Source: CAZHCA01 sp964530825 (GTDB lineage: Bacteria; Bacteroidota; Bacteroidia; Chitinophagales; Saprospiraceae). Taken from it: 60,287 bases of DNA. Below, one piece after another: positions 43,939 through 52,642 of this stretch (its first letter is position 1; every line of letters starts with the position of its first letter). Made by a program: the position numbers and the translations under genes. Under the pieces are notes generated by a model, which saw nothing but the letters and a program-made list of their open reading frames with translations, was not told the DNA's origin and did not search any database. The stretch spans positions 1 to 60,287 of the forward strand of contig CAZHCA010000028.1 in assembly GCA_964530825.1 (NCBI GenBank), written 5' to 3'.

Positions 43939-45033
43939 TTATTCTATACCTTCACCCAAGAGGTATTGTAAAAAGGTATGGTCGTCAAACCCATCACGAT
44001 TGCTGAGAGTCTGACGTACGACGACAGCTTCATACTCAGGGATGATGTACATCCTGTTTTTGCCGGCGCCCAGGGCCGCATAAATATCTGGATGACCATC
44101 GTGATAAATAAAACCTCCGGATGATCCGGCAGGAGCCATATCCCTAAAGTCAGCTGGGTATCCATCGACGCTATTGAGCCAAAGAAAGGCTCCGTGGCCG
44201 GGGTTGATCCCGTAGGGTTGGGTTAAATCATCGATCAGCTCAGAAGCGATGACCGGTTTGCCTTCCCACCGGCCCGACTGTAGCAAGAACCGACCGTATT
44301 TCACCCAGTTACGGGGCGTGAGAACAGCACCGTTTGGAATATGCGGATTGCCCGAAGCATCATGGATCCAGTCGGCATAGTTCAATTTAATGGGTTTAAA
44401 CACCCGTTCATCCAGATAAGCCAATGGATCGAGATTGCGCCCGGCTGCTTGCAACTTCCGCTCAAGGAGCACACCAAAGGCGTAGAAATGGCTGGGCCCA
44501 TATTGAAAGTGATTCCCAGGAACGGTGACCAACCGCAGGCTATCGACTACATACTGGTAGATATCTTCTGCTGGGGCTTCGGCACCTTGAATTTGGTCGA
44601 TATCTTGGGAGAGGCCGGAGGTGAGCGAAACTAGATGCCGTACTCGGATCAGCTGCTTCCCAGGATGCTGGTTCGGATCTTTCCATTCGGTGATGGTTTC
44701 GGCCACCAACTCATCGTAGCCCGTGATCAGACCGTCTTCGATGGCAGCCGCTACCGCAGCCGCAAAAAAGCCCTTCGTACCGCTTTGGATGTGGGTAGCC
44801 GTATTGGTGTCAGCGCCATGTTGATAATCTTCAAAAATGCGCTCTCCGTATTGCATAACGAGCACTGCGCTACCGCCATTAGCTGTGGAATACGTGGCAG
44901 CGGATTCCAGCTGTTCTGCTGAAAATACAGGAAATTCAAGCTCCGGTTGGGGCAAATCTTCCGCATCCTCATCGCACGCGACTGTGACCTGTAAAAGAAC
45001 AAAAAGGGTCGGGATGAAAAATAGGCTACGCAT
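43939..45033 (-). CDS. Beta-lactamase-family serine hydrolase (putative lipoprotein)
   Basis: A 364-residue serine hydrolase of the class C beta-lactamase-like fold. The leader is MRSLFFIPTLFVLLQVTVAC, with a cysteine in the position of a lipobox, though the preceding residues are not ideal. The SxxK nucleophile motif is SGTK (residues 84-87). A tyrosine motif lies in FQYGPSHFYAFG, and the third element is around PAGSSGGFIYHDG. The frame is open to 45153, where it would run close to the palindromic repeat; the ATG at 45033 gives the proper leader. The substrate is unknown; esterase or D-peptidase activity is plausible. Confidence 0.87.
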   Translation of the reverse strand: MRSLFFIPTLFVLLQVTVACDEDAEDLPQPELEFPVFSAEQLESAATYSTANGGSAVLVMQYGERIFEDYQHGADTNTATHIQSGTKGFFAAAVAAAIEDGLITGYDELVAETITEWKDPNQHPGKQLIRVRHLVSLTSGLSQDIDQIQGAEAPAEDIYQYVVDSLRLVTVPGNHFQYGPSHFYAFGVLLERKLQAAGRNLDPLAYLDERVFKPIKLNYADWIHDASGNPHIPNGAVLTPRNWVKYGRFLLQSGRWEGKPVIASELIDDLTQPYGINPGHGAFLWLNSVDGYPADFRDMAPAGSSGGFIYHDGHPDIYAALGAGKNRMYIIPEYEAVVVRQTLSNRDGFDDHTFLQYLLGEGIE

Positions 45034-45160
45034 AATTTTTTGCCATTTGACAATCCAACTGGGTGTAGGTTTAACCAGCGTGGCAAGCAGCGTACAGGAT
45101 GGCATGGTAGAGTTACCGCCAACTTCCGAAATTAAAAACTGTTGAGACAACATGCTACAG

Positions 45161-45216
45161 CTGTTAGCGCTTAAGCGCTGTTAGGGCTTAAGCGCTGACA
45201 GCGCTTAAGCCCTAAC
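45161..45216. repeat. REP-like palindromic repeat (three GCTTAAG-centred units)
   Basis: A 20-base unit (45161-45180) recurs with one mismatch at 45178-45197, and an inverted copy follows at 45199-45216. As a result 45180-45216 is a 37-base near-perfect palindrome with 18-base arms, and 45166-45179 is a separate 14-base palindrome. It lies between the 502-residue protein gene and the serine hydrolase gene, both minus strand. No coding capacity is apparent. Confidence 0.92.
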
Positions 45217-45295
45217 ACCCATTTTAACCCCCTATCCTACAAACCCTTACCCGTAATTTGCAAAACTCACTGCAAAAGCTCATATAGACTAATCG

Positions 45296-46804
45296 TTAAT
45301 GGGTTGGAACAGCTTCAGGCTGCAGGTAATCCCGGATGGTTAATGAATGGCGTTCGACTTTTCTAAAATCTAAAGAATCGCTGCTGCCAAGCAGCAGCTC
45401 CGGCCGGTACAAAGGCCCAAAAAGGTAAGCCTTTCGTCTTTGAGCGTCCGTTTGCACCAAAGTTTGGTCTTCTATATTCCAACGCGCAGCTTCCTCCAGC
45501 GTCCAAAACAATTGGGTGGCGGGCTGGGCGTAGAAAAACATGGGGAGAACCCGGCGTACCCCAGGCTTCAGTACCCGGCTTCCCGACCAGACAACCCGTT
45601 TCCGAGGTGCACGCTCTACTAGTGCCTGAGCGGCCGTAACCGGCATCCCAAATACGGGTTCCCAAACTTGGTATTGCAGCGTATCTGGTACTTTCGGTCC
45701 GCCGTCGGGCTTTTCCACCACCATTACCTGTAAGTGCAATTCAGGTGGCAAAAGATGCAGGGTATAGGCTGGCTGATGGGGTGGGCACATGCAAAGTCGA
45801 ATGGCGGCAAAAAATAAATCCTCCGGCATACCTCCTCGTAGTAAGGCGTCCCAAAAAAGCAAGCTCCGCAGCGGACGCTCCACTTGGGCCTCCTGCAACT
45901 GTCTTATCCGGTCTTGCCGGTTCCCGAAACCGCGTTCGGAACGCTCGGGCTGGGTTTGGGCGATACGCTCGACTTCTCGGCGTCGGCGCGCCAGGATCAT
46001 TGCCCCCAGTCGTTGCCAGGAAGTCCCGTCCAAGCGGCGAATCGCAAGAGTAACCTCTTCACCTACCCCAGGACCGTCCGACGGGAGTTCGGCTATTTCC
46101 CATTTTTCCGACCCCAGAAAATTGGCCAATACGTTCTCGTCTATTGGCATGGATAAATCCTGAATTGTAGAAGCCATAGCCCCCTTCCCCGGTAGATAGT
46201 TTGCCAACGATCTGCCCTCGGCATCAAAGGAGGGCTCCATGATCGGGGGCGGTACTTTGCCCGCTCCCACTTTCCCAAGGTAAGCGGCTTCACCCAGGGG
46301 TTGTCCATACCGGAGGAGCAGTGAATCGTAAAACCGGTAAACCGCGTTGGGTTCTACCTCCAGGTTCGCGGCCAACTCCTGCTCAAAAACTGCATCTACC
46401 TGTCGTCGTAGAACCTTATCGATGGCATGCCCACTAAGGTCGTAATGGTGTACCCGCCCCCAGGCAGATGCCGGGGGAAGCACAAATGTAAAATAAGAGT
46501 TTTCAGAATGGACCGTGTCCAGCGCTACCTGGAGCCGAAGGCTTGCTCTTTCGAGAAAGAGCTTGCCTTTTTGGGCGCGTCGTACCGACAAGGCGTCGTA
46601 GATGAAGAAGCCGTCAGCGTTGGTCGTCTGGTATAAGGTATCTCCACCAGGGCCCACCCAGACAACGGCTACTCCTGGCACAGACTGCGATGTACCCTGA
46701 TATACATAACCCTGAAATCGCGGAGGTGGAGACCAAACGGCAATGATCGCCACCAGCAACAGCAAAAGAGCACTCCCTACAATCATCCATCTTCGCATCT
46801 GCAT
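45296..46804 (-). CDS. Unrecognised membrane-anchored protein with an N-terminal transthyretin-like domain
   Basis: A 502-residue protein I do not recognise. A signal anchor (WMIVGSALLLLLVAIIAVW) is followed by a short carboxypeptidase-regulatory/transthyretin-like module (about 30-110: FQGYVYQGTSQSVPGVAVVW, TNADGFFIYDAL). The remainder has no known motif: an acidic/basic helical middle (ARRRREVERIAQTQPERSER) and a beta-rich end. Its ATG lies 6 bases after the amidase stop, so the two are cotranscribed. A REP-like repeat follows the gene. Its position suggests a surface or periplasmic partner of the amidase, which is inference only. Confidence 0.6.
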   Translation of the reverse strand: MQMRRWMIVGSALLLLLVAIIAVWSPPPRFQGYVYQGTSQSVPGVAVVWVGPGGDTLYQTTNADGFFIYDALSVRRAQKGKLFLERASLRLQVALDTVHSENSYFTFVLPPASAWGRVHHYDLSGHAIDKVLRRQVDAVFEQELAANLEVEPNAVYRFYDSLLLRYGQPLGEAAYLGKVGAGKVPPPIMEPSFDAEGRSLANYLPGKGAMASTIQDLSMPIDENVLANFLGSEKWEIAELPSDGPGVGEEVTLAIRRLDGTSWQRLGAMILARRRREVERIAQTQPERSERGFGNRQDRIRQLQEAQVERPLRSLLFWDALLRGGMPEDLFFAAIRLCMCPPHQPAYTLHLLPPELHLQVMVVEKPDGGPKVPDTLQYQVWEPVFGMPVTAAQALVERAPRKRVVWSGSRVLKPGVRRVLPMFFYAQPATQLFWTLEEAARWNIEDQTLVQTDAQRRKAYLFGPLYRPELLLGSSDSLDFRKVERHSLTIRDYLQPEAVPTH

Positions 46805-46810
46805 AACTTC

Positions 46811-48400
46811 TTATTGCTTCCAGCCCTTGAATTCAGGCACGATGCGGTGCTGCGTTCCTTGTTCGTAAGCGTAAGCGACTTCTAATATTAACGGTTCGCT
46901 CCAGGCGCGGCCGAAGAATGAGATATTTAAGGGCAAACCATCAATGTTGCCCATCGGGACCGTCACGCTTGGGTAACCAGCAATGGCTGCCGGCGAGCTG
47001 GAAGAAATGCCGTCGCCGGTATTATCGCCGTTAATCAAATCGGTTTTCCAGGCCGGGCCACGGGTAGGCGCTACAATGACGTCCAGGTTGTGTTCCTTCA
47101 TTACGCGATCGATTCCTTTTTCCCGGGCGTGGGTTTCGATAAAATTTAATGCTTCCTGGTATTCAGGATCATCGAGCCCTCCTTTTTCATTGGCCATCTT
47201 CAGTAGTTCGTGGTCAAAATACTGCATCTCCACAGAGTCGGCTAAGGTCTTTTCGATGAGCTCATCCAGGCTTTTTACTTTAGCTTTGGGGCCAAGGGAT
47301 TCGAAATATTTATTCAGCCCGTCTTTGAATTCATACAGGAGTACCTGAAAGGAAGGGCCGCCAATATTCTCCTCGCTAATTTGATCAATCTCGACAGTTT
47401 CAGCTCCCTGAGTTTCCATGAAAGCAACGGCCTGCCGGAAGATAGTGTCTACTTTTGCTCTATTACCGAGTGGACGAGTGTAAACGCCGATGCGTTTGCC
47501 GGCTAAGCCTCCGGCGTTCAAAAACTGCGTGTAATCCGTATGATAGTGATCAACACTCAGCAGTGTTTTGGCATCGGTAGAATCCACACCCGTCAGATCG
47601 CCCAGGCAGATAGCGGCATCGCGCACGGTTCTTGCCATGGGGCCTGGGGTGTCCTGGGTGAAGGATATTGGAATGATACCGGCCCGGCTGATCAGACCGA
47701 CGGTAGGCTTGATACCAACGATCCCGTTGTGGTTAGACGGGCAAACAATGGAACCGTTGGTTTCCGTACCAATGGCGACCATGCATAAGTTCGCAGCTAC
47801 GGCTACAGCCGATCCAGAACTGGACCCACAAGGATTGCGCGTGATATCATAGGGATTCCTGGTTTGTCCGCCCAGGGCGCTCCAGCCGCTGGAGGAAAAG
47901 GAACTATGGAAATTCGCCCACTCGCTCAGGTTAGCCTTGCCCAAAATGACGGCCCCGCCCTCCCGCAATTTTTGGGCAACCCAGCTATCTTGCAAAGGTT
48001 TGGACCCAGCCATGGGGCGGGCACCGGCCGTGGTTGACATACTGTCGCGAGTATCGATATTATCCTTCAGAATAACCGGCACACCGTGCATGGGCCCCCT
48101 TTCCTGGCCTTCGGCTAACTCGGCGTCCAGCTGCTCGGCAATGGCCATTGCATCGGGGTTGACCTCAATTATTGCCCCTAACTCCGGCCCGGCGTCGTCG
48201 AGCAGTGCAATACGTTCGAGATAGCCCCGAACAACATCCGTCACGGTGAACGCTCCCGAGTCATACCCTGCTTGCAGTTCGCCGATGGTAAGCTCCAGCA
48301 GATCCAATTCGCCGGTGGAGGCTCCGGGATTAGTCGGGCTGTCCTGACATCCGGTAAAGATTCCGTATACAAGTAGAAGAATAAAAAGTCGCTTTAACAT
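46811..48400 (-). CDS. Amidase-signature family lipoprotein
   Basis: A 529-residue amidase related to GatA and to peptide amidases, which hydrolyses a carboxamide to acid plus ammonia. A lipoprotein leader ends YGIFTGC. The Ser-cisSer-Lys triad is visible: Lys112 in VILKDNID, the glycine/serine-rich GSSSGSA (192-198) and the nucleophile in TNGSIVCP (Ser217). The C-terminal VPMGNIDGLPLNISFFG is typical of the family. The lipid anchor places it outside the cytoplasm, arguing against tRNA-dependent GatA function. The 502-residue gene follows within 6 bases. Confidence 0.9.
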   Translation of the reverse strand: MLKRLFILLLVYGIFTGCQDSPTNPGASTGELDLLELTIGELQAGYDSGAFTVTDVVRGYLERIALLDDAGPELGAIIEVNPDAMAIAEQLDAELAEGQERGPMHGVPVILKDNIDTRDSMSTTAGARPMAGSKPLQDSWVAQKLREGGAVILGKANLSEWANFHSSFSSSGWSALGGQTRNPYDITRNPCGSSSGSAVAVAANLCMVAIGTETNGSIVCPSNHNGIVGIKPTVGLISRAGIIPISFTQDTPGPMARTVRDAAICLGDLTGVDSTDAKTLLSVDHYHTDYTQFLNAGGLAGKRIGVYTRPLGNRAKVDTIFRQAVAFMETQGAETVEIDQISEENIGGPSFQVLLYEFKDGLNKYFESLGPKAKVKSLDELIEKTLADSVEMQYFDHELLKMANEKGGLDDPEYQEALNFIETHAREKGIDRVMKEHNLDVIVAPTRGPAWKTDLINGDNTGDGISSSSPAAIAGYPSVTVPMGNIDGLPLNISFFGRAWSEPLILEVAYAYEQGTQHRIVPEFKGWKQ

Positions 48401-48632
48401 GGGTGCGTCGGTCTTTTGAGAAGAAAAGGTAAGGAAAAATCTAGAATGCTTGGTGTCCTCGACTTCTAAACAAAATCACTCCAACCAGGACGGAATTCTA
48501 TGGTATAAAATCATCCTTTCGATCAGTATTTACGTAAGTCTAAAAGTATCAGAAGGAGTGGAATTTTTACCGGTCTTCTCCAATGCTATTTTGCCTGTCA
48601 TCGATTCATACGAACAAACCCAATCGAGCGCT

Positions 48633-50411
48633 ATGCAACTGCTCTATGCTATTGCTATCCCCACAGGCCTAAAGCCTGTACTCCTAAAGGCACTACTTTT
48701 CTACTGCCCTTTCTTGCTGGTAACCTGCCTATCCTTCGGATGCCGTATCGGGCCGGCATCGCCGGAAAGGGTGGCGGATAAAATCTACCTCAACGGTCAA
48801 ATTGTTACTATGACAGGGCCTAATGATGTACGCGAAGCAATTGCTATCCGTAACGGGATCATCCTGGCAACGGGCGAGGAAGCTTACATCAAACGCTTCA
48901 AGGGCAGTAAAACGGAAATTATCAACTTGCATGGCCGGACGCTGATGCCGGGTTTTATCAATTCGTACGGTAATTTGCTAATGGCTGCTGAAAATACGAA
49001 CCGGGCCAACTTATTTCCTCCGCCTACCGGTACGGTCGGTTCTATAAATGCTCTATTGGATGCTATGAAGCAACACCAGGGTCAACTACCCGACTCCATT
49101 TGGGTGATCGGTATCGGATACGACCATGCCCTCTTAAAAGAACAGCGCCATCCCAACCGTAATGAACTAGATGCCGCATTTCCGAACACTCCAGCAGTGG
49201 TCATCCACGCTTCTGGTCAGACAATGGTCGCCAATTCGACGGCTTTGGAGGCGGCGAGCGTTACCGCTCAAACGCCCGATCCTCCCGGCGGAGCAATTGT
49301 CAAAGACGCTAAAGGGATACCTACCGGCCAGCTAAAGGGAAATGCCCGGCAGCTGATAGCTGCAGTCTTGCCAATGACGACCGTGGAAGAGCGATTACTA
49401 AGGCTGCAATCCATGCTGGAGCAATACGCCGCCAGTGGCATTACCACTGCACAGGATGGCCAGACGGATTCTTCAGGTGTGGAGCTACTGCTTCGGGCCG
49501 CCCAAAGATTGCAACTTCCCATCGACGTGATTTCGATACCGGATCACCGAATCATGAATGAAGTGTTTGCCGATAGCCGCATCCAGTTCCTCAGCTATCG
49601 CGACCGACTCAAGTTCGGCGGCATCCAAGTTGCAGTGGATGGTCCGCCTCATTGGCGTGCTGCATTTTTTACGCAACCGTATTTACCATCCCAACCAACC
49701 CACGACCCCTACTTTCAGGGGGAGCCAAACCTGTCGCAAGATCAACTCGCCAACATCGCTCGCCGGATATACCAAAAAGGCCTACCGGTATACGCCCACT
49801 GTTACGGCGATGCCGCTATTGATATGTTTTTACAAGCACATGTCGCTAATGATCTCGCTTTCATCGGTCAGGATATCCGGCCGGTCGTGGTGCACTCGCA
49901 GGGCGTACGGCGCGACCAACTGGCCTACTACCGGGATTTTAACATCGTTCCTTCATTTTGTAGCCGCCCAACTTTCCATTGGGGCGATATACACTTTCAA
50001 AACCTTGGAAAAGAACGAGCGACGTTTCTCAGCCCAATTCCGGCAGCGGATACGCTCGGTATCGCTTACTCCCTTCACAACGACTATACTGTAGGGTCAC
50101 CCGATCAACTTGCCCTACTAGCTGCCGCAGCCAACCGTAGGACTCGCTCAGGCAAGGTGCTCGGTCCGAACCAACGTGCCAGTGTTTTTCAGGCGCTGAA
50201 AGCCATAACTATCCACGCCGCTTACCAATACGATGAGGAAGACCGCAAAGGTACACTCACTAGCGGTAAACTGGCCGATATGGTAATGCTTTCAGATAAT
50301 CCGCTGCGCACACCTCACGAGCATCTTTCCGATATTCGGGTAGTCGAAACCATCAAGGAAGGAAAAACCATTTACCGGCTAGGGCAAAACCCTTCCATAG
50401 CCAAGCATTAG
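48633..50411 (+). CDS. YtcJ-like amidohydrolase with a degenerate metal site (lipoprotein)
   Basis: A 592-residue amidohydrolase-family protein. A leader ends in LVTCLSFGC (lipobox). The family framework is intact: DKIYLNGQIVTM, LMPGFIN, PTGQLKGNA, then YAHCYGDAAIDMF, VVVHSQG and SLHNDYTVGSPDQLALL. However, the HxH that normally follows PGFID is replaced (NSYGNLL), and the next usual His (in DGH..VNS) is Gln (SGQTMVANS). The remaining His and Asp ligands of the second half are present. It may be inactive or use an altered site. The frame is open from 48450, but the ATG at 48633 is nearest to the leader. Confidence 0.8.
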   Translation: MQLLYAIAIPTGLKPVLLKALLFYCPFLLVTCLSFGCRIGPASPERVADKIYLNGQIVTMTGPNDVREAIAIRNGIILATGEEAYIKRFKGSKTEIINLHGRTLMPGFINSYGNLLMAAENTNRANLFPPPTGTVGSINALLDAMKQHQGQLPDSIWVIGIGYDHALLKEQRHPNRNELDAAFPNTPAVVIHASGQTMVANSTALEAASVTAQTPDPPGGAIVKDAKGIPTGQLKGNARQLIAAVLPMTTVEERLLRLQSMLEQYAASGITTAQDGQTDSSGVELLLRAAQRLQLPIDVISIPDHRIMNEVFADSRIQFLSYRDRLKFGGIQVAVDGPPHWRAAFFTQPYLPSQPTHDPYFQGEPNLSQDQLANIARRIYQKGLPVYAHCYGDAAIDMFLQAHVANDLAFIGQDIRPVVVHSQGVRRDQLAYYRDFNIVPSFCSRPTFHWGDIHFQNLGKERATFLSPIPAADTLGIAYSLHNDYTVGSPDQLALLAAAANRRTRSGKVLGPNQRASVFQALKAITIHAAYQYDEEDRKGTLTSGKLADMVMLSDNPLRTPHEHLSDIRVVETIKEGKTIYRLGQNPSIAKH

Positions 50412-50548
50412 CCACTACGGCACAGCGATGCATACGAAAGATCGAACCGGATTTGGTACTTTAAGGCCGAAATGCTAATTTTTTCCTCTTGAAAATAGGC
50501 AGCCCGACTTCCAGAAAGCATCAATCCTATTCACCAATAACCGTTTAC

Positions 50549-51355
50549 ATGAATACCAAAATGCGATTTTTTATCTGGCTCCTGGCGGTGGCACTGGCGT
50601 GGTCTTGCAATACCGAAAACGCCGCAGATAGTACCACTGCTGAAGGTAGCGAACAGGAAACCAATACCGACATGGAAACTCCTCCCAACTCCCTTACCGA
50701 ACAGGAAAAAGCTGACGGCTGGAAGCTGCTTTTCAATGGCCAAACCACCCAAGGCTGGCGTAGCTATTGTAATGAAAACTTCCCGGAAAAAGGCTGGGAA
50801 ATCGTAGATGGTACGCTCCACGTCATTGGCTCGGGCAAGGGCGAGGCTGGCAACGGCGGCGACATCGTGTACGATCAGCCCTTTAAAAATTTTGAACTCA
50901 GCCTGGAATGGAAAGTCCAAGAAGGCGGCAACAGCGGCATTTTCTACTTGGCCGAGGAGCGCTGCGGCAACGATGGCGAACCGATCTGGAAGTCGGCACC
51001 AGAAATGCAGATCCTCGACAACGAGAAGCATCCCGATGCCCGCCTGGGTAAAGACGGCAACCGCCAGGCTGGTTCTCTATACGATATGATCCCGGCCAAA
51101 CCGCAAAACGCAAAACCGGCAGGTGAATGGAACAAAGCAACCGTTTTAGTCTACAATGGCACGGTCGTCCACAACATGAATGGCGAAAACGTAGTAGAGT
51201 ATCACCTCTGGACCGACGATTGGAGAGAGATGGTCGCCAACAGCAAATTCGATGAATTCGAGGGTTTTGCCGACGTGGCCGAAAAAGGCTACATCGGATT
51301 GCAAGACCACGGCGATGATGTCTGGTTCCGCAATATTAAGATACGCGAACTATAA
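50549..51355 (+). CDS. DUF1080 / 3-keto-disaccharide hydrolase-family lipoprotein
   Basis: A 268-residue lipoprotein (leader ending ALAWSC) with a DUF1080 concanavalin-like domain from about residue 50 (KADGWKLLFNGQTTQGWRS) to the end. Typical blocks are WEIVDGTLHV, DIVYDQPFKNFELSLEW, GGNSGIFYLAEE and GYIGLQDHGDDVWFRNIKI. Members cleave 3-keto-glycosides after a Gfo/Idh-type oxidase has made the 3-keto sugar. Such an oxidoreductase gene is convergent, ending 15 bases away. An inner ATG at 50561 (MRFF) is an alternative start. The low-complexity Glu/Thr linker after the lipobox is common in surface lipoproteins. Confidence 0.88.
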   Translation: MNTKMRFFIWLLAVALAWSCNTENAADSTTAEGSEQETNTDMETPPNSLTEQEKADGWKLLFNGQTTQGWRSYCNENFPEKGWEIVDGTLHVIGSGKGEAGNGGDIVYDQPFKNFELSLEWKVQEGGNSGIFYLAEERCGNDGEPIWKSAPEMQILDNEKHPDARLGKDGNRQAGSLYDMIPAKPQNAKPAGEWNKATVLVYNGTVVHNMNGENVVEYHLWTDDWREMVANSKFDEFEGFADVAEKGYIGLQDHGDDVWFRNIKIREL

Positions 51356-51364
51356 TACCGGTAG

Positions 51365-51393
51365 ATTGATCAGGGCCTACTGCCCTGATCAAT
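51365..51393. terminator. Convergent hairpin between the DUF1080 and Gfo/Idh genes
   Basis: A perfect 12-base stem (51365-51376 with 51382-51393) has a 5-base loop. It sits 10 bases past the DUF1080 stop and overlaps the end of the oxidoreductase gene. Only a weak T-rich stretch follows on the plus strand. Confidence 0.7.
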
Positions 51394-52545
51394 TGCTCTT
51401 AGAGGCGTCCATTTTTCTTTCTTCCCGCTCGAAACTACCACCGCCTCAATGAACCGCATCCCCTGCACCCCGTCTTCTACCGTAGGAAAGTCCTGGTAGA
51501 CGGGCTCGGGCTCTTCCCCGGCTAACTGAGCTTGCACACAATACGCAAAATTGCGGTACACATTGGCGAATGCCTCCAGAAAACTCTCTGGGTGCCCCGA
51601 GGGCAAGCGTACGTTGGCCAGCGATTCAGGGTGCAGGTAAGGCATTGCCGTACGCAACAATTGCGCTGGCTCTTCCAGCCATCTTGCTGTCAGGGTATTA
51701 GGTTCCATCTGGCGCCAGTGGAGAGTGCCTTTTTCTCCAAAAATTTTGATATTCAAGTCGTTCTCTTCGCCGGTCGCTACCTGACTTACGTGCAATACGC
51801 CCCTGGCACCACCCTCCAACCGGAGCAAGACGTTGCCGTCGTCATCCAGGGTACGCCCCGGCACGAAAGCCGTCAGGTCGGCGCAAACTTCTTGGATTTG
51901 CAAACCACTAATGTATTCAGCCAGGTTGGCGGCGTGGGTGCCGATATCGCCCATGGCCCCAGCCATACCGGAGCGCTTGGGATCAAGTCGCCAGGAAGCC
52001 TGCTTGTGGCCCGTGGCCTCGAGTGGCGTCGAGAGCCAGCCCTGTGAATACTCGACGACGACCTTGCGAATCTTTCCCAATTCGCCTCGCTGCACCATGG
52101 CACGGGCTTGCTTTACCATCGGATATCCGGTATAGTTGTGCGTGAGGGCAAAAATCTGCCCCGTTTTTTTAACTACTTCGGCCAGTTCCAGGGCTTCATC
52201 TACATTAAGCGCTAAGGGCTTGTCACAGATGACGTGAAACCCATTTTCTAAGGCCAGTTTGGCCGGTGCGAAGTGCATGAAGTTAGGTGTAACAATCGAG
52301 ATGGCATCCATGCGCTTGCCCTCCGGGAGGCTGCGTTCGCGCTCGATCATTTCGGTGTAGGTGCCATAAACCCGCCCCGGATCAAGGTGTAATTGTTCGC
52401 CCGACTGACGCGAGCGCTCAGGATCGCTGGAAAAAGCGCCGCCGACAAGCTGAATGAGCCCGTCCATACCGGCGGCGATGCGATGCACACCGCCGATGAA
52501 GGCACCAACCCCGCCACCGATCATACCCATGTTGATTTTTCGCAT
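51370..52545 (-). CDS. Gfo/Idh/MocA-family oxidoreductase
   Basis: A 391-residue NAD(P)-dependent sugar oxidoreductase. The Rossmann motif is MGMIGGGVGAFIGGVHR (GGGxGAFIG). The family lysine is in CDKPLALNVDEA (the EKP-type motif), and the catalytic histidine is in MGDIGTHAANLAEYI (about residue 198). The C-terminal alpha/beta domain ends near RFIEAVVVSSGKK. No Tat-type leader is present, so it is probably cytosolic. With the convergent DUF1080 protein it would fit a 3-keto-glycoside pathway, in which such enzymes oxidise C3 of a sugar. The ATG at 52545 is close to the Rossmann start. Confidence 0.92.
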   Translation of the reverse strand: MRKINMGMIGGGVGAFIGGVHRIAAGMDGLIQLVGGAFSSDPERSRQSGEQLHLDPGRVYGTYTEMIERERSLPEGKRMDAISIVTPNFMHFAPAKLALENGFHVICDKPLALNVDEALELAEVVKKTGQIFALTHNYTGYPMVKQARAMVQRGELGKIRKVVVEYSQGWLSTPLEATGHKQASWRLDPKRSGMAGAMGDIGTHAANLAEYISGLQIQEVCADLTAFVPGRTLDDDGNVLLRLEGGARGVLHVSQVATGEENDLNIKIFGEKGTLHWRQMEPNTLTARWLEEPAQLLRTAMPYLHPESLANVRLPSGHPESFLEAFANVYRNFAYCVQAQLAGEEPEPVYQDFPTVEDGVQGMRFIEAVVVSSGKKEKWTPLRAIDQGSRP

Positions 52546-52642
52546 ATTACTGAGTTTTGGTAAGGCATTGCCCTTATTTGAATATCGTTAAAATTACAGG
52601 CTTTACCATATGAGGGGGTAAGTCTGGCACTTTGGCAAACTC

